From Aquimonas sp044377145 (GTDB lineage: Bacteria; Pseudomonadota; Gammaproteobacteria; Xanthomonadales; Xanthomonadaceae): 64,000 bases of DNA. Under the pieces are notes generated by a model. That model saw nothing but the letters and a program-made list of their open reading frames with translations. It searched no databases and was not told where the DNA came from. This document shows, in pieces, positions 20,173 through 29,034 of the stretch. Position numbers and translations under genes: made by a program. Location of the stretch: the NCBI RefSeq assembly GCF_044377145.1, contig NZ_JBILJQ010000012.1:1-64000 (forward strand), given 5' to 3'. Every line of letters starts with the position of its first letter. The first letter of the stretch is position 1.

Positions 20173-21300
20173 TCAGCGCGGTTGCGGCATCATCTCGATG
20201 AAGCGGTCAAACAGCCCAGCCACATCGTGCGGACCCGGCGCGGCTTCCGGATGACCCTGGAAACTGAAGGCCGGCGCGTCGGTGAGGGCAATGCCCTGCA
20301 GCGAACCGTCGAACAGCGAGCGATGAGTGGCGCGCACATTTGCCGGCAGGCTGGCCTCGTCGACGGCAAAGCCATGGTTCTGGCTGGAAATCATCACCTT
20401 GCCGCTGTCGAGATCCTGCACCGGGTGGTTGGCACCGTGGTGGCCGAACTTCATTTTCAGCGTACGTGCGCCGGCTGCAAGTCCAAGCAGTTGGTGGCCG
20501 AGGCAGATTCCGAAGGTCGGGATCTTCGCGTCGATGAACTGGCGGATCGCTGTGATCGCGTAGTCGCAGGGCTCTGGATCGCCGGGGCCGTTGGACAGGA
20601 ACACACCGTCGGGCTTCAGCGCCAACACCTGCTCGGCGGTGGTTTGCGCCGGCACCACGGTCAAGCGGCAGCCGCGCTCAGCCAGCATGCGGAGGATGTT
20701 GCGCTTGACGCCGAAATCGTAGGCGACCACGTGGCGCACGGCCTGCGGCTGCTCGAACTGCTGCTGGTCCAGTACGTAGCGGCCCTGCGTCCACTCGTAG
20801 GGCGCGCTGACGCTGACCACCTTGGCGAGATCCATGCCCTTCAAGCCGGGGAACTCGCGCGCGCGGCGCAGCGCTTCCTCAACCGAGGCGCCCTCGCCCG
20901 CCAGGATGCAGCCGTTCTGCGCGCCGCTGTCGCGCAGCCGACGGGTCAGCGCGCGGGTATCGATTTCAGCAATGGCGACCACGCCGCGCGCGGCCAGCCA
21001 CTCCGGCAGTTCGGCCTGGCTGCGCCAGTTGCTGGCCGGCGTCGGCTGCTCGCGGATGATCAGGCCGGTGGCCAGCACCTGGGTTGACTCGTCGTCGACG
21101 TCGGTGCAACCGGTGTTGCCGATGTGCGGGTAGGTCAGGGTCACGATCTGCTGAGCGTACGAGGGATCGGTCAGGATCTCCTGGTAGCCGGTCATGGCGG
21201 TGTTGAACACCACCTCGCCGACGGTGCAGCCGGAAACGCCCACCGACACACCGCGATACACGGTGCCGTCGGCCAGGGCCAGTAGTGCAGGTTGGGTCAC
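20173..21300 (-). CDS. carA: Carbamoyl-phosphate synthase small subunit (glutaminase)
   Basis: 375 residues from the GTG at 21298-21300, which matches the usual family start (TQPALLALADGTVYRG); an AAGGCG lies about 8 bases upstream. The open frame runs 42 bases further, but that extension is not family-like. The N-terminal CarA domain (GEVVFNTAMTGYQEILTDPS) is followed by a class I glutamine amidotransferase domain with Cys266 in GICLGHQ and the His/Glu pair in FQGHPEAAPGP. It hydrolyses glutamine and channels ammonia to CarB. It opens the carA-orf-carB-greA-rpfE-recJ run. Confidence 0.96.
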   Translation of the reverse strand: MTQPALLALADGTVYRGVSVGVSGCTVGEVVFNTAMTGYQEILTDPSYAQQIVTLTYPHIGNTGCTDVDDESTQVLATGLIIREQPTPASNWRSQAELPEWLAARGVVAIAEIDTRALTRRLRDSGAQNGCILAGEGASVEEALRRAREFPGLKGMDLAKVVSVSAPYEWTQGRYVLDQQQFEQPQAVRHVVAYDFGVKRNILRMLAERGCRLTVVPAQTTAEQVLALKPDGVFLSNGPGDPEPCDYAITAIRQFIDAKIPTFGICLGHQLLGLAAGARTLKMKFGHHGANHPVQDLDSGKVMISSQNHGFAVDEASLPANVRATHRSLFDGSLQGIALTDAPAFSFQGHPEAAPGPHDVAGLFDRFIEMMPQPR

Positions 21301-21537
21301 GAGCGATTCGCCTTGTGGGAGCGTTTGAGGCGCCCCAACCACGCTGCGGCTTGACGCAGCTTGTGCAAAACCGCCGGGCTTGCATCAAGCAGGTCCGGAA
21401 GCCATCGTGGAAGGGGGGCGAAAAGGGGAGCAGGCGACGCGGAAGTTTACGGTTCACCCCGCAGGCTGTCCACCGCCGAGCCGGCGCCAGATCGAAGCTG
21501 CGTCACGCTCCGGGCCTTTCGCAGCGGCCTCTGCCGC

Positions 21538-22332
21538 TCAGCTGTGGGGCAAGCCGAGCACGTCTTCGATGTGGTAACGGCCGGGGGTTCGCCCGCTCAG
21601 CCATACCGCCGCACGCAGCGCGCCGCGTGCGAACACCTCGCGGCTGAGAGCGCGATGGCTGAGCTCGATGCATTCAGCCTCGCCGGCAAACAGCAGGCTG
21701 TGGTCGCCGACTACGTCGCCGCCGCGCATCGCATGGAAGCCGATCTCGCCTTCGATTCGCGGCGCCTCGGAACCGGCGCGTCCGTGTCGAGCAACATCCG
21801 CAAGTACTTGCCCGCGGCCTGCGGCCACCGCCTCGCCCAATCGCAAGGCTGTGCCGGACGGGGCGTCCTGCTTGCGCCGATGATGCGTCTCGATGATCTC
21901 GCAATCCCAGTCCGGCACCGCGCTTGCCGCCATTCGCGACAGCGCGGCCAACAGGGCAACGCCCAGGCTGAAGTTCGCCGCCCACAGCACCGGCACTTTC
22001 AGCGCAGCGGTGCTCAGGGCGGCGAGCGCGTCCGCATCCAGACCGGTGGTACCTGACACCAGTGCCGCACCGCGCGCAACGCAGGCTTCGGCCAGGCCCG
22101 GCAGCGCCTGCGGCGCGCTGAAGTCGATCGCCACGTCGAAAGCCGGCGCCTGTCCGATCTGCGCCGGCCGAAGCACCGCCAGCGCGCCTAGGTCCGCGCG
22201 CGGGGCGTTGGCGACCGCAGCGACCAGCTGCAGTTGCGTCGATTCCGCCAGCAGGGACAGCAGGCTGCGTCCCATCCGACCGGAGGCGCCATGGATCAGC
22301 AGTCGCGGACGCGGGGTGCTCATGGCGCTCAT
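21538..22332 (-). CDS. dapB: 4-hydroxy-tetrahydrodipicolinate reductase DapB
   Basis: 264 residues. The nucleotide-binding motif is HGASGRMGRSL near the N-terminus; the catalytic region is ETHHRRKQDAPSGTA, with the His pair and Lys of DapB. It reduces 4-hydroxy-tetrahydrodipicolinate with NAD(P)H in the diaminopimelate/lysine pathway. The ATG at 22330-22332 overlaps the stop of the phosphorylase gene in an ATGA; a second ATG three codons on is possible. It ends the rlmD-nagZ-hpt-phosphorylase-dapB run, 237 bases before carA. Confidence 0.95.
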   Translation of the reverse strand: MSAMSTPRPRLLIHGASGRMGRSLLSLLAESTQLQLVAAVANAPRADLGALAVLRPAQIGQAPAFDVAIDFSAPQALPGLAEACVARGAALVSGTTGLDADALAALSTAALKVPVLWAANFSLGVALLAALSRMAASAVPDWDCEIIETHHRRKQDAPSGTALRLGEAVAAGRGQVLADVARHGRAGSEAPRIEGEIGFHAMRGGDVVGDHSLLFAGEAECIELSHRALSREVFARGALRAAVWLSGRTPGRYHIEDVLGLPHS

Positions 22333-23078
22333 GCCAGCCGGCGCAGCAGCGCCGACAACAGGGCCGGCACCACGCCGATCGCGGCCGCCATGTTCTCCAT
22401 CACTTCGTCCATGGTGATCTCCTCGGCATCGCCGCAGCCGGCCGCCCAGTTGGCGACCAGGCACAGGCTGGCGTACTCGATGCCGAGCTCGCGCGCGAGC
22501 ACGGCTTCCGGCATGCCGGTCATGCCGACCAGATCGCAGCCATCGCGGCGCATCCGCGCGATCTCGGCGATGGTCTCCAGACGCGGCCCCTGAGTCGCGC
22601 CATAGCAGCCGCGGTCGACCAGACGCACCTCGATATCGGCGCCGGCGCGCAGCAGCGCAGTGCGCAGGGCGGGCGTGTACGGATGGGTAAAGTCGACATG
22701 TTCGACTTTGGCACCTTCGACATCGCAGAAGCTCGCCAGGCGGCCGTGGGTGTAGTCGATGATCTGGTCCGGCACGGCCAACACGCGCGGGCCCATGCGC
22801 TCGCCGATGCCGCCGACCGCGTTGATACCAAGCAGCCGCTGCACGCCAAGCTGATGCAGCGCATGCACATTGGCGCGGTAGTTGATGCGGTGCGGCGCCA
22901 CGCTGTGGGCTTCGCCGTGGCGGGCGAGAAACGCCACCTGCTGCCCATCCAGCAACCCGACCCGCACCGGGCCGGAGGGCTTGCCGTAGGGCGTCTCCAG
23001 CTCGATGCCCTGCACCTGCTGCAGCTGCGCCAGCTGGTACACGCCGGTGCCGCCGATTACGCCAAGTCGAATGTCCAT
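22329..23078 (-). CDS. S-methyl-5'-thioinosine phosphorylase (MTAP/PNP family)
   Basis: 249 residues of the PNP/MTAP phosphorylase family: IGGTGVY, phosphate-binding ARHGEAHSVAPHRINYRAN, GINAVGGIG, and GCYGATQGPRLET. In adenine-specific MTAPs the base is held by an Asp in a TDYD-type loop; here the equivalent is VANWAAG with Asn210 and Ala212, as in enzymes for 6-oxopurines. This favours methylthioinosine, the substrate of the characterised Pseudomonas PA3004 enzyme, over methylthioadenosine. The product hypoxanthine would feed the neighbouring hpt gene. The start at 23076-23078 is chosen because homology begins there. Substrate preference is inferred. Confidence 0.88.
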   Translation of the reverse strand: MDIRLGVIGGTGVYQLAQLQQVQGIELETPYGKPSGPVRVGLLDGQQVAFLARHGEAHSVAPHRINYRANVHALHQLGVQRLLGINAVGGIGERMGPRVLAVPDQIIDYTHGRLASFCDVEGAKVEHVDFTHPYTPALRTALLRAGADIEVRLVDRGCYGATQGPRLETIAEIARMRRDGCDLVGMTGMPEAVLARELGIEYASLCLVANWAAGCGDAEEITMDEVMENMAAAIGVVPALLSALLRRLA

Positions 23079-23097
23079 TGCGGTTCCGTGTACGCCG

Positions 23098-23646
23098 TCA
23101 GCGCAGCGCATAGATGGCGGGCAGGTTGCGGCCCTGTTCGTAATAGTCCATGCCAAAACCGAACACATAGCGGTCCGGCACTTCGACGCCGACATAGTCG
23201 CCGACGATGCCCGGCACGCAGCGGTCGTGGATCTTGCGCGCCAGCACGGCGACCCGCACATCAGCGGCGCCTTCGGCCTCGCAGGCGCGGATCACTGCAG
23301 CGAGGGTGTGGCCTTCATCGAGGATGTCGTCGATCAGCAGCACTCGACGCTTGAGCAAGGGCACCGCCGGCTTGCGCAGCCACTCGACGCCGCGGCCGGT
23401 AGTGTCACCGCGATAACGGGTCGCGTGCAGGTAGTCGAATTCGACATCGAAGCCAAGCTCCAGCGCCAGCAGGGACGCGAACAGCATGCCGCCGTTCATC
23501 ACCGTCAGAAACAGGGGCGCGCGGGCATCGCCGGCATAGTCGCGTCGAATCTCAGCGGCCATGCGCCGGATTTCGGCTTCAAGCTGAGGGCGCGCAAACA
23601 GCAGGTCGGAGATCGGCAGCGCGGCCGCCAGTGCGGGTGTGGTCAT
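23098..23646 (-). CDS. hpt: Hypoxanthine-guanine phosphoribosyltransferase
   Basis: 182 residues from the ATG at 23644-23646. The PRPP-binding signature is VLLIDDILDEGHTLAAV, preceded by FLTVMNGGMLFASLL, with a C-terminal VPDRYVFGFGMDYYEQGRNLPAIY typical of bacterial HPRTs (given here in parts by motif). It converts hypoxanthine or guanine plus PRPP to IMP or GMP. An upstream TTG would add six residues and touch the nagZ stop, so the start is not certain. It lies between nagZ and the methylthioinosine phosphorylase, whose product it can salvage. Confidence 0.93.
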   Translation of the reverse strand: MTTPALAAALPISDLLFARPQLEAEIRRMAAEIRRDYAGDARAPLFLTVMNGGMLFASLLALELGFDVEFDYLHATRYRGDTTGRGVEWLRKPAVPLLKRRVLLIDDILDEGHTLAAVIRACEAEGAADVRVAVLARKIHDRCVPGIVGDYVGVEVPDRYVFGFGMDYYEQGRNLPAIYALR

Positions 23647-23660
23647 CGATGAAGCCCGGC

Positions 23661-24650
23661 TCAAACGAGGGCGGCGAGGTTAGCACGCGCCTGTGCCAGC
23701 AGCGCCGGCGCAAGGCCCTGCCCTACCCGGCCCTGCAGCACGGCGAGGCGTTGCCACACCGCGGTTGCGTTGGAGATATCGAGCGCTGCCAAGGCAGCGT
23801 CCACCAGCTCCGGATGACAGGCCAGCACAGCATCGCAGCCCGCCTGCAAGTGCGCGTGCACGCGCGCCGCCACACCGCCGGCAGTGCGTGCCGCGGCCAT
23901 GCCGATATCGTCGCTGAGCACGGCGCCACGAAAGCCCATGCGTACGCGCAGCCAGTCATCGATCCAGACCTTCGAGTAGCCGGCCGGCTGCTCGCATACC
24001 GCGGGATACACGACGTGCGCCATCATCACCGCCGCTGCGCCCGCCGCGATGCCGGCACGAAACGGTGCGAGGTCTTCCGCTTCGATCTGAGCCGCGGGGC
24101 GAGGATCGACCGCGAGGTCGACGTGGGTGTCTTCCAGCACCGAGCCGTGGCCGGGAAAGTGCTTGAGCGTGGCGGCCATGCCGGCTGCTGCCATTGCCTG
24201 CACGTACGCGGCCGTGAGCGCACAGACCTGCTCGACTTCCGCAGCGAAAGCGCGATCGCCGATTGCACGGTTACCGCGGCCCAGGTCGACGACTGGCGCA
24301 AAGCTGAGGTCGATATCGAGCGCACGCAGCTCAGCGGCCATCAACTGGGCGTGCGCGGCGGCCAGCTGCAGGCCCTGCTGCGGCTGCAGCCGATACACCT
24401 CACCGATCCGTGCCAGCGCCGGCAGCCGGGCAAAGCCCTCGATGAAGCGCTGCACGCGCCCGCCTTCCTGATCCACCGCGACCAACAGCGGTGCGCCGGC
24501 AGCGCCACGCAGTTCGCTCACCAACTCGCGCAGCTGTTCAGGCTCGGCATAGTTACGACGGAACAGCACCACACCCACCACGCCGGGATGGCGCAGCCAC
24601 TGCGCCTCCGCAGTGCGCAGCGCGGTGCCCTCGATGCCGATCAGCAGCAT
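23661..24650 (-). CDS. nagZ: Beta-N-acetylhexosaminidase NagZ
   Basis: 329 residues of glycoside hydrolase family 3. Motifs are VAVDQEGGRVQRF, the NagZ signature KHFPGHGSVLEDTH, whose loop His acts in acid/base catalysis, and the nucleophile Asp in LSDDIGM. No signal peptide, as expected for the cytoplasmic enzyme. It removes N-acetylglucosamine from anhydromuropeptides during peptidoglycan recycling. It starts 3 bases after rlmD and ends next to hpt. Confidence 0.96.
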   Translation of the reverse strand: MLLIGIEGTALRTAEAQWLRHPGVVGVVLFRRNYAEPEQLRELVSELRGAAGAPLLVAVDQEGGRVQRFIEGFARLPALARIGEVYRLQPQQGLQLAAAHAQLMAAELRALDIDLSFAPVVDLGRGNRAIGDRAFAAEVEQVCALTAAYVQAMAAAGMAATLKHFPGHGSVLEDTHVDLAVDPRPAAQIEAEDLAPFRAGIAAGAAAVMMAHVVYPAVCEQPAGYSKVWIDDWLRVRMGFRGAVLSDDIGMAAARTAGGVAARVHAHLQAGCDAVLACHPELVDAALAALDISNATAVWQRLAVLQGRVGQGLAPALLAQARANLAALV

Positions 24651-24653
24651 CGT

Positions 24654-25976
24654 TCAGCGCTCGAACAGGGCGATCGATTCGACGTGGGCGGTGTGCGGGA
24701 ACATGTCCATCACTCCGGCCGACACCAAACGGTAGCCATAGTCACGCACCAGGATGCCGGCATCGCGCGCCAGCGAGCCCGGATGGCAGGACACGTACAC
24801 GATCCGCTTCACGCCTTTCAGCGGCAGCTGCGGAATCGCGGCGTCCGCGCCGGTGCGCGGCGGGTCCAGCAGCAACTTGTCGAAACCTTGCTTGACCCAG
24901 GGCTCGCCACGCAGATCCTGCGCCAGATCGGCGGCGTAGAACTCGGCATTGCTGATGCCATTTTGAGCAGCGTTGTCGCGTGCTCGCGCCACCAGCCCGG
25001 CCTCGCCTTCAACGCCGACCACGCTGCCAGCGCGGCGGGCGATCGGCAAGGTGAAATTGCCCAGGCCGCAGAACAGATCGAGCACCCGGTCCTGCGGCTG
25101 TGGGTCCAGCATCTCCAGAGTGCGGGCAATCATCTTCTGGTTCATGCCGGCATTGACCTGCACGAAATCGAGCGGACGGAAATGCAGGCGCACATCGGCC
25201 GCCGGAATGCGGAACGACAGCTCCGCGTCGGCCGGCCACAGCGGGTGCACCGAATCGTTGGCGCCGGGCTGCAGGAAGATCAGCAGGCCGCTGCGCTGCG
25301 CAAACTCGATCAGGCGGGCGCGATCGGCCTCGCCCAGCGGCTGCAGATGCCGGAACACCAGGCCGACGGCCTCATCGCCGGCCGCCACTTCGATCTGGGC
25401 GATGCTCTCGCGTGCGTCCATAGCCGTGATCAACTCGCTCAGTTCGCTGATCCGCTCACCGATCTGCGGCACCAGCACCAGACAGCGGCTGATGTCGGCA
25501 ATGAACTGCGGCTTGTCGGCCTCGCGAAAGCCGACGATGGCGCGATCTTTGGCCTTGACCCACTTCACGCCCAGACGCGCCTTGCGCCGATAGCCCCAAG
25601 GCTGGTCGATCAGCGGCGGCAGAATCTCGCCCGGGCTGACGTGGCCGATGCGTTCGAAGTTTTCCAGCAGCACGCGCTGCTTCGCCTCGATCTGTGCGGC
25701 GGCGTCCAGATGCTGCAGCGCGCAGCCGCCGCAGATCTCGTAGTGGGCGCAGGCCGGATCGACCCGCAACGGTGAGGCCTGCAGCACCTTGAGCGTGCGG
25801 CCTTCGTTGAACTTGCGCTTGGTGACGTCGAGCTGGGCCAGCACGCGCTCACCGGTCAGCGCGCCGCTGATGAACACGGTTTTGCCGTCGATACGGGCCA
25901 CGCCGCGGCCGTCGTGGCTCAGGTCAACGATGTCGACTTCGACGTCGATCAGTTTGGGGCGGTTGCTGCGGGCCAT
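24654..25976 (-). CDS. rlmD: 23S rRNA (uracil-5-)-methyltransferase RlmD
   Basis: 440 residues. An N-terminal TRAM domain (DLSHDGRGVARIDGKTVF) is followed by the iron-sulfur cysteines CAHYEICGGC and a later Cys (ISRCLVL), then a class I methyltransferase domain (DLFCGLGNFTLPIA) with PPRTGAD and the catalytic Cys in YVSCHPGSLARD. It methylates a uracil of 23S rRNA (U1939 in E. coli). It heads the tightly spaced run rlmD-nagZ-hpt-phosphorylase-dapB. Confidence 0.95.
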   Translation of the reverse strand: MARSNRPKLIDVEVDIVDLSHDGRGVARIDGKTVFISGALTGERVLAQLDVTKRKFNEGRTLKVLQASPLRVDPACAHYEICGGCALQHLDAAAQIEAKQRVLLENFERIGHVSPGEILPPLIDQPWGYRRKARLGVKWVKAKDRAIVGFREADKPQFIADISRCLVLVPQIGERISELSELITAMDARESIAQIEVAAGDEAVGLVFRHLQPLGEADRARLIEFAQRSGLLIFLQPGANDSVHPLWPADAELSFRIPAADVRLHFRPLDFVQVNAGMNQKMIARTLEMLDPQPQDRVLDLFCGLGNFTLPIARRAGSVVGVEGEAGLVARARDNAAQNGISNAEFYAADLAQDLRGEPWVKQGFDKLLLDPPRTGADAAIPQLPLKGVKRIVYVSCHPGSLARDAGILVRDYGYRLVSAGVMDMFPHTAHVESIALFER

Positions 25977-26141
25977 CGGAACTCACTGTGACAGGGCCCT
26001 GCCGGCCCCGAAGAGGGCGCGGATTGTCGCAGATCAGTTCCAACCGCGATGCGGACGCGCTGCTGTCGGCAGCGCGCCATCTGGCCCGTTGCTGCTGTCA
26101 GCGGTGCGCAATCCGACTCGCGTCTGTTCAAAGCACCGCGC

Positions 26142-26894
26142 TCAGCCGCGCACGTCCGCCACCGGCTCGGCGCCGAAGTCAGGGCGACGCAGAAACGCGA
26201 GCACCCGCTGCGCGGCCTGTTCGGGCGTATCCAGAGCGCCGCTGCGCTTCAATTCATCGAACACCGGCTGCGCCGCGAACGCCACATCGTCGGCACCGCG
26301 CAGCTGCACCTGCATGCCGGTATCGATGATGCCCGGCGCCAGCGATACCACCCGCAGCGGATTCGCAGCCGTGGCCTGCTCCTCGGCCAGGCTGCGCGAG
26401 AAGTGATCCAGCCCGGCCTTGAGCGCGCAGTAGGTGCTGACGCCAGCCATAGGACGCCGACCCAGGCCCGAAGAAATGTTCAACAGCCGACGCGGCAGTG
26501 GCCAAGCGGCGGTGCCGCGCAGCAGGGCGCGGGTCAACAGCAGGGGCGCCGCCAGCCCCACCGCCAGGGCGCGACTGATGTCGCTTGACGCCTGCGCTTC
26601 GAACGGCCCCGGCGTTTCCAGCATCGCGGCGTTATTGATCAGCACGACGCCCAGCAGGCCCTCCGGCCCGCGTGCGCGCAGCCATTGCTCCAGACGCTCT
26701 GCGATCGGCTCAGGGCGGGCCAGATCCACCTGCCACTGCGCGAGTCGACGGCCACGCGCCGCCGCCAGCGCGTCCAGCGCTTCGTCGTGTCCGCGCGACA
26801 GGCACAGCAGTTCGGCGGGCTCATCCAGCAGCACGCGAACCATGGCCGCGCCAAGGCCGCGGCTGGCGCCAGTGGTGATGTACAGCGTGCTCAC
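26142..26894 (-). CDS. Short-chain dehydrogenase/reductase
   Basis: 250 residues with a classical SDR fold. The cofactor motif is TTGASRGLG at residues 7-15, the strand motif LINNAAML and the catalytic Tyr/Lys pair in YCALK, with a preceding Ser in NISSGLG. The sequence resembles the sepiapterin-reductase/benzil-reductase branch (LINNAAMLETPGPF), which uses NADPH; the substrate is unknown. It follows the YdbH-like gene by 50 bases on the same strand and is 165 bases before rlmD. Confidence 0.9.
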   Translation of the reverse strand: MSTLYITTGASRGLGAAMVRVLLDEPAELLCLSRGHDEALDALAAARGRRLAQWQVDLARPEPIAERLEQWLRARGPEGLLGVVLINNAAMLETPGPFEAQASSDISRALAVGLAAPLLLTRALLRGTAAWPLPRRLLNISSGLGRRPMAGVSTYCALKAGLDHFSRSLAEEQATAANPLRVVSLAPGIIDTGMQVQLRGADDVAFAAQPVFDELKRSGALDTPEQAAQRVLAFLRRPDFGAEPVADVRG

Positions 26895-26944
26895 GCCCGG
26901 CTTCTCATCGCGATTTCCTCAAAGTGAGTGGTGCAGATTTTGGC

Positions 26945-29008
26945 TCAATCGAAACGCAGAGTCTGGCCTTCGGTGACCGCGCGCAAGCGCGACACCAACA
27001 CCGGCCAATCGACCTCGCGCTGGATGCCGTTGACGGTGATCCGGGGCAGGCCCGAGCCTTCGACGATGGTGTAGCCGCGGCCGCTGCCGCTGACGCTGAC
27101 GCCTCCCATGTGGCAGGTGTGGTTCTCCAGTCGGCAGGCAATGCCGATCCGGGCATAGGGAAAGTTCTCGAACGCCCGCATCACCCCGGCCTGCAGCGCA
27201 GCCGTAGCACCCATGCCCCCGACCGAGGACAAATCGCGCACCGCGCGCTGGCTGATCCGGCGCTTGTCCGGTGCGCGCTGGTCGGTCTCGAAGCGGGCAT
27301 CGAAAGCCACCGGCTCCCAGTCGACCAGGCGCAGGGCACGGATATAGCCCTGCAAGCGCCCGGTGATTTCGCCAAATCCGAACACGCTGGTCAACGGCTT
27401 CAGATCGAGCCTGCTCACTTCGACATCTGCGCCGAGCGTTGGCGCGACGCCGAAGGGACGCTCCAAGCGCAGCGCGCTGACCTTGACCTCGCCATCGAAC
27501 ACCTGCACCGCGATCTCGCCGTCAAGGCTGAACACCCCATCGCGATACTGCACGCCGGGAATCACACCCGACATGCGGCCGCTGAAGGCCGGCCAACCGA
27601 AGCGCGCCGACAGGGCCGCCAGATCCAGATCCTGCAGGCGCAGCGACAGGGCCAGATTGTCACTGGCCGCAACAGGCGCTGCATCGGCGGCCGGATTCGC
27701 ATCCGCAGGCCGCCAGCGCAGGGCGTCGATGCCCAGCTGCCCATCCAGCATCGCCACCTGCAGCGGCTCACGCAGTTCGATCGCGCCCTGCACGCTGCGC
27801 AGCTGCGCTTGGGCGGCGCCGAGTTCGATCCCGTACAGCGCCGCCGACTGCCAGCCGATGCTGCTGTCCTGAACGGCGTCGCTGCGCGTCCAGTGCAATC
27901 GCCCGCCCGCACCGCCCAGCGCGAAGCGCCCACCCGGGTCCTCGATGCGCAGGGCTTCGGGTTCGACCTCCAGGCTGCGCAGTGCGCTCTGGCTTCGATC
28001 GACCCGCAGCTGCAGCGCGCCTCCAACCTGCAAGCCCGGCAGGCCGGCGCTGGCCAACAGGCTTTCGAGGTAACGGCTGGTCAGCACATCGGCGCGGGTG
28101 CTGCGCAGATCCAGCCGAAGATCCGGCAAGGGTTCCTCGGCCTGCGTGTCGATGCTCGCCGAGGCCTCCAGGCTGAGCACGCCGGGATCGTTCCAGAGCA
28201 GTCGATCCAGTGCCCAGCGCGAACCCGCGCCAAGCGCGCCCAGCTTGAACTGCACCGGCTGCGCCGGCAGCGATGCATAAACCGGCCCGAACAGGATCTC
28301 GCCGCCGGTGAGCGCGAGTTCCGTGGTAATCCGGGTTTGCTCGCCGAGCTCCAGGCCCAGGCGCCCCTGCAGATTCAAATCTGCCGCTGCGATCAGGCCG
28401 TCGGTAGTGTCCAAGCCGAGCCCGTCCGCGCGGAGGCTGCCTTCAACCCGCGGCGGCGACAGCCCGAAGTCCATTTCCAGATCGGCCGCCAAAGTCCCGC
28501 CGGTGAATCGCGCCGAAGTCCACAGCGCGCCCAGCAGGGGCTGCAGCCATCCAGCCGGCAGCCGCTCGGCCTGCAGGGTCATTGATGCAGCGCTGCCCGG
28601 AATGCCCGCCACCAGCCGCGCCCGGCCGCGAACCAGGATCAGCTCGCTGTCGCCATCGCGCCAGTCCAGCGCCAGCTCACCGGCCGCACCCGCGTCACTG
28701 CGCAGAGGCCCGGCGCAGTGCCAGGTGGCGACATCGCTCGGCCGCAGTTCACACCGCCAGTCCAACCCGCGGAACGCGTAGCCCGAGCCGGCGATATCGA
28801 GGCTGTCCACTTGCAGCTGCAGGCCCAAACCGGCGCCCGGCTGATCCGGCGCAATCAGCGACAGGCGCAAGCCGCTGGCGTCCACAGGACCCTGGTTGAC
28901 CCGGTCAGCGCTGACCCGCAGCGACAGCGCCTGCACCGGTGCGCTCAGCAGGCTGCACACCAGCAGGCCGAGGACGGGGGGCTTGATCGATCGAACTCGG
29001 CTGAGCAT
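26945..29008 (-). CDS. YdbH/AsmA-like envelope protein
   Basis: 687 residues. An N-terminal signal-type helix (about residues 10-27, LGLLVCSLLSAPVQA) is followed by a very long run of short beta strands with alternating hydrophobic residues, as in AsmA/TAM-type bridge proteins. The C-terminal 200 residues (SGRMSGVIPGVQYRDGVFSLDGE, ENHTCHMGGV, given in parts) look like the YdbH-type domain, called dicarboxylate transport in older databases. In E. coli, YdbH is one of three AsmA-like proteins that carry phospholipid to the outer membrane. The partner genes ynbE and ydbL are not adjacent here. Family call is moderate; function is inferred. It is divergent from the REC-HPt gene by only 26 bases. 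Confidence 0.72.
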   Translation of the reverse strand: MLSRVRSIKPPVLGLLVCSLLSAPVQALSLRVSADRVNQGPVDASGLRLSLIAPDQPGAGLGLQLQVDSLDIAGSGYAFRGLDWRCELRPSDVATWHCAGPLRSDAGAAGELALDWRDGDSELILVRGRARLVAGIPGSAASMTLQAERLPAGWLQPLLGALWTSARFTGGTLAADLEMDFGLSPPRVEGSLRADGLGLDTTDGLIAAADLNLQGRLGLELGEQTRITTELALTGGEILFGPVYASLPAQPVQFKLGALGAGSRWALDRLLWNDPGVLSLEASASIDTQAEEPLPDLRLDLRSTRADVLTSRYLESLLASAGLPGLQVGGALQLRVDRSQSALRSLEVEPEALRIEDPGGRFALGGAGGRLHWTRSDAVQDSSIGWQSAALYGIELGAAQAQLRSVQGAIELREPLQVAMLDGQLGIDALRWRPADANPAADAAPVAASDNLALSLRLQDLDLAALSARFGWPAFSGRMSGVIPGVQYRDGVFSLDGEIAVQVFDGEVKVSALRLERPFGVAPTLGADVEVSRLDLKPLTSVFGFGEITGRLQGYIRALRLVDWEPVAFDARFETDQRAPDKRRISQRAVRDLSSVGGMGATAALQAGVMRAFENFPYARIGIACRLENHTCHMGGVSVSGSGRGYTIVEGSGLPRITVNGIQREVDWPVLVSRLRAVTEGQTLRFD

Positions 29009-29034
29009 GCTCGCGAGGATACCGGAAGCGATCC

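Noticed and set aside
23631..25775. 714-codon open frame opposite nagZ and rlmD
   Set aside because: Antisense shadow of two clearly identified enzymes.
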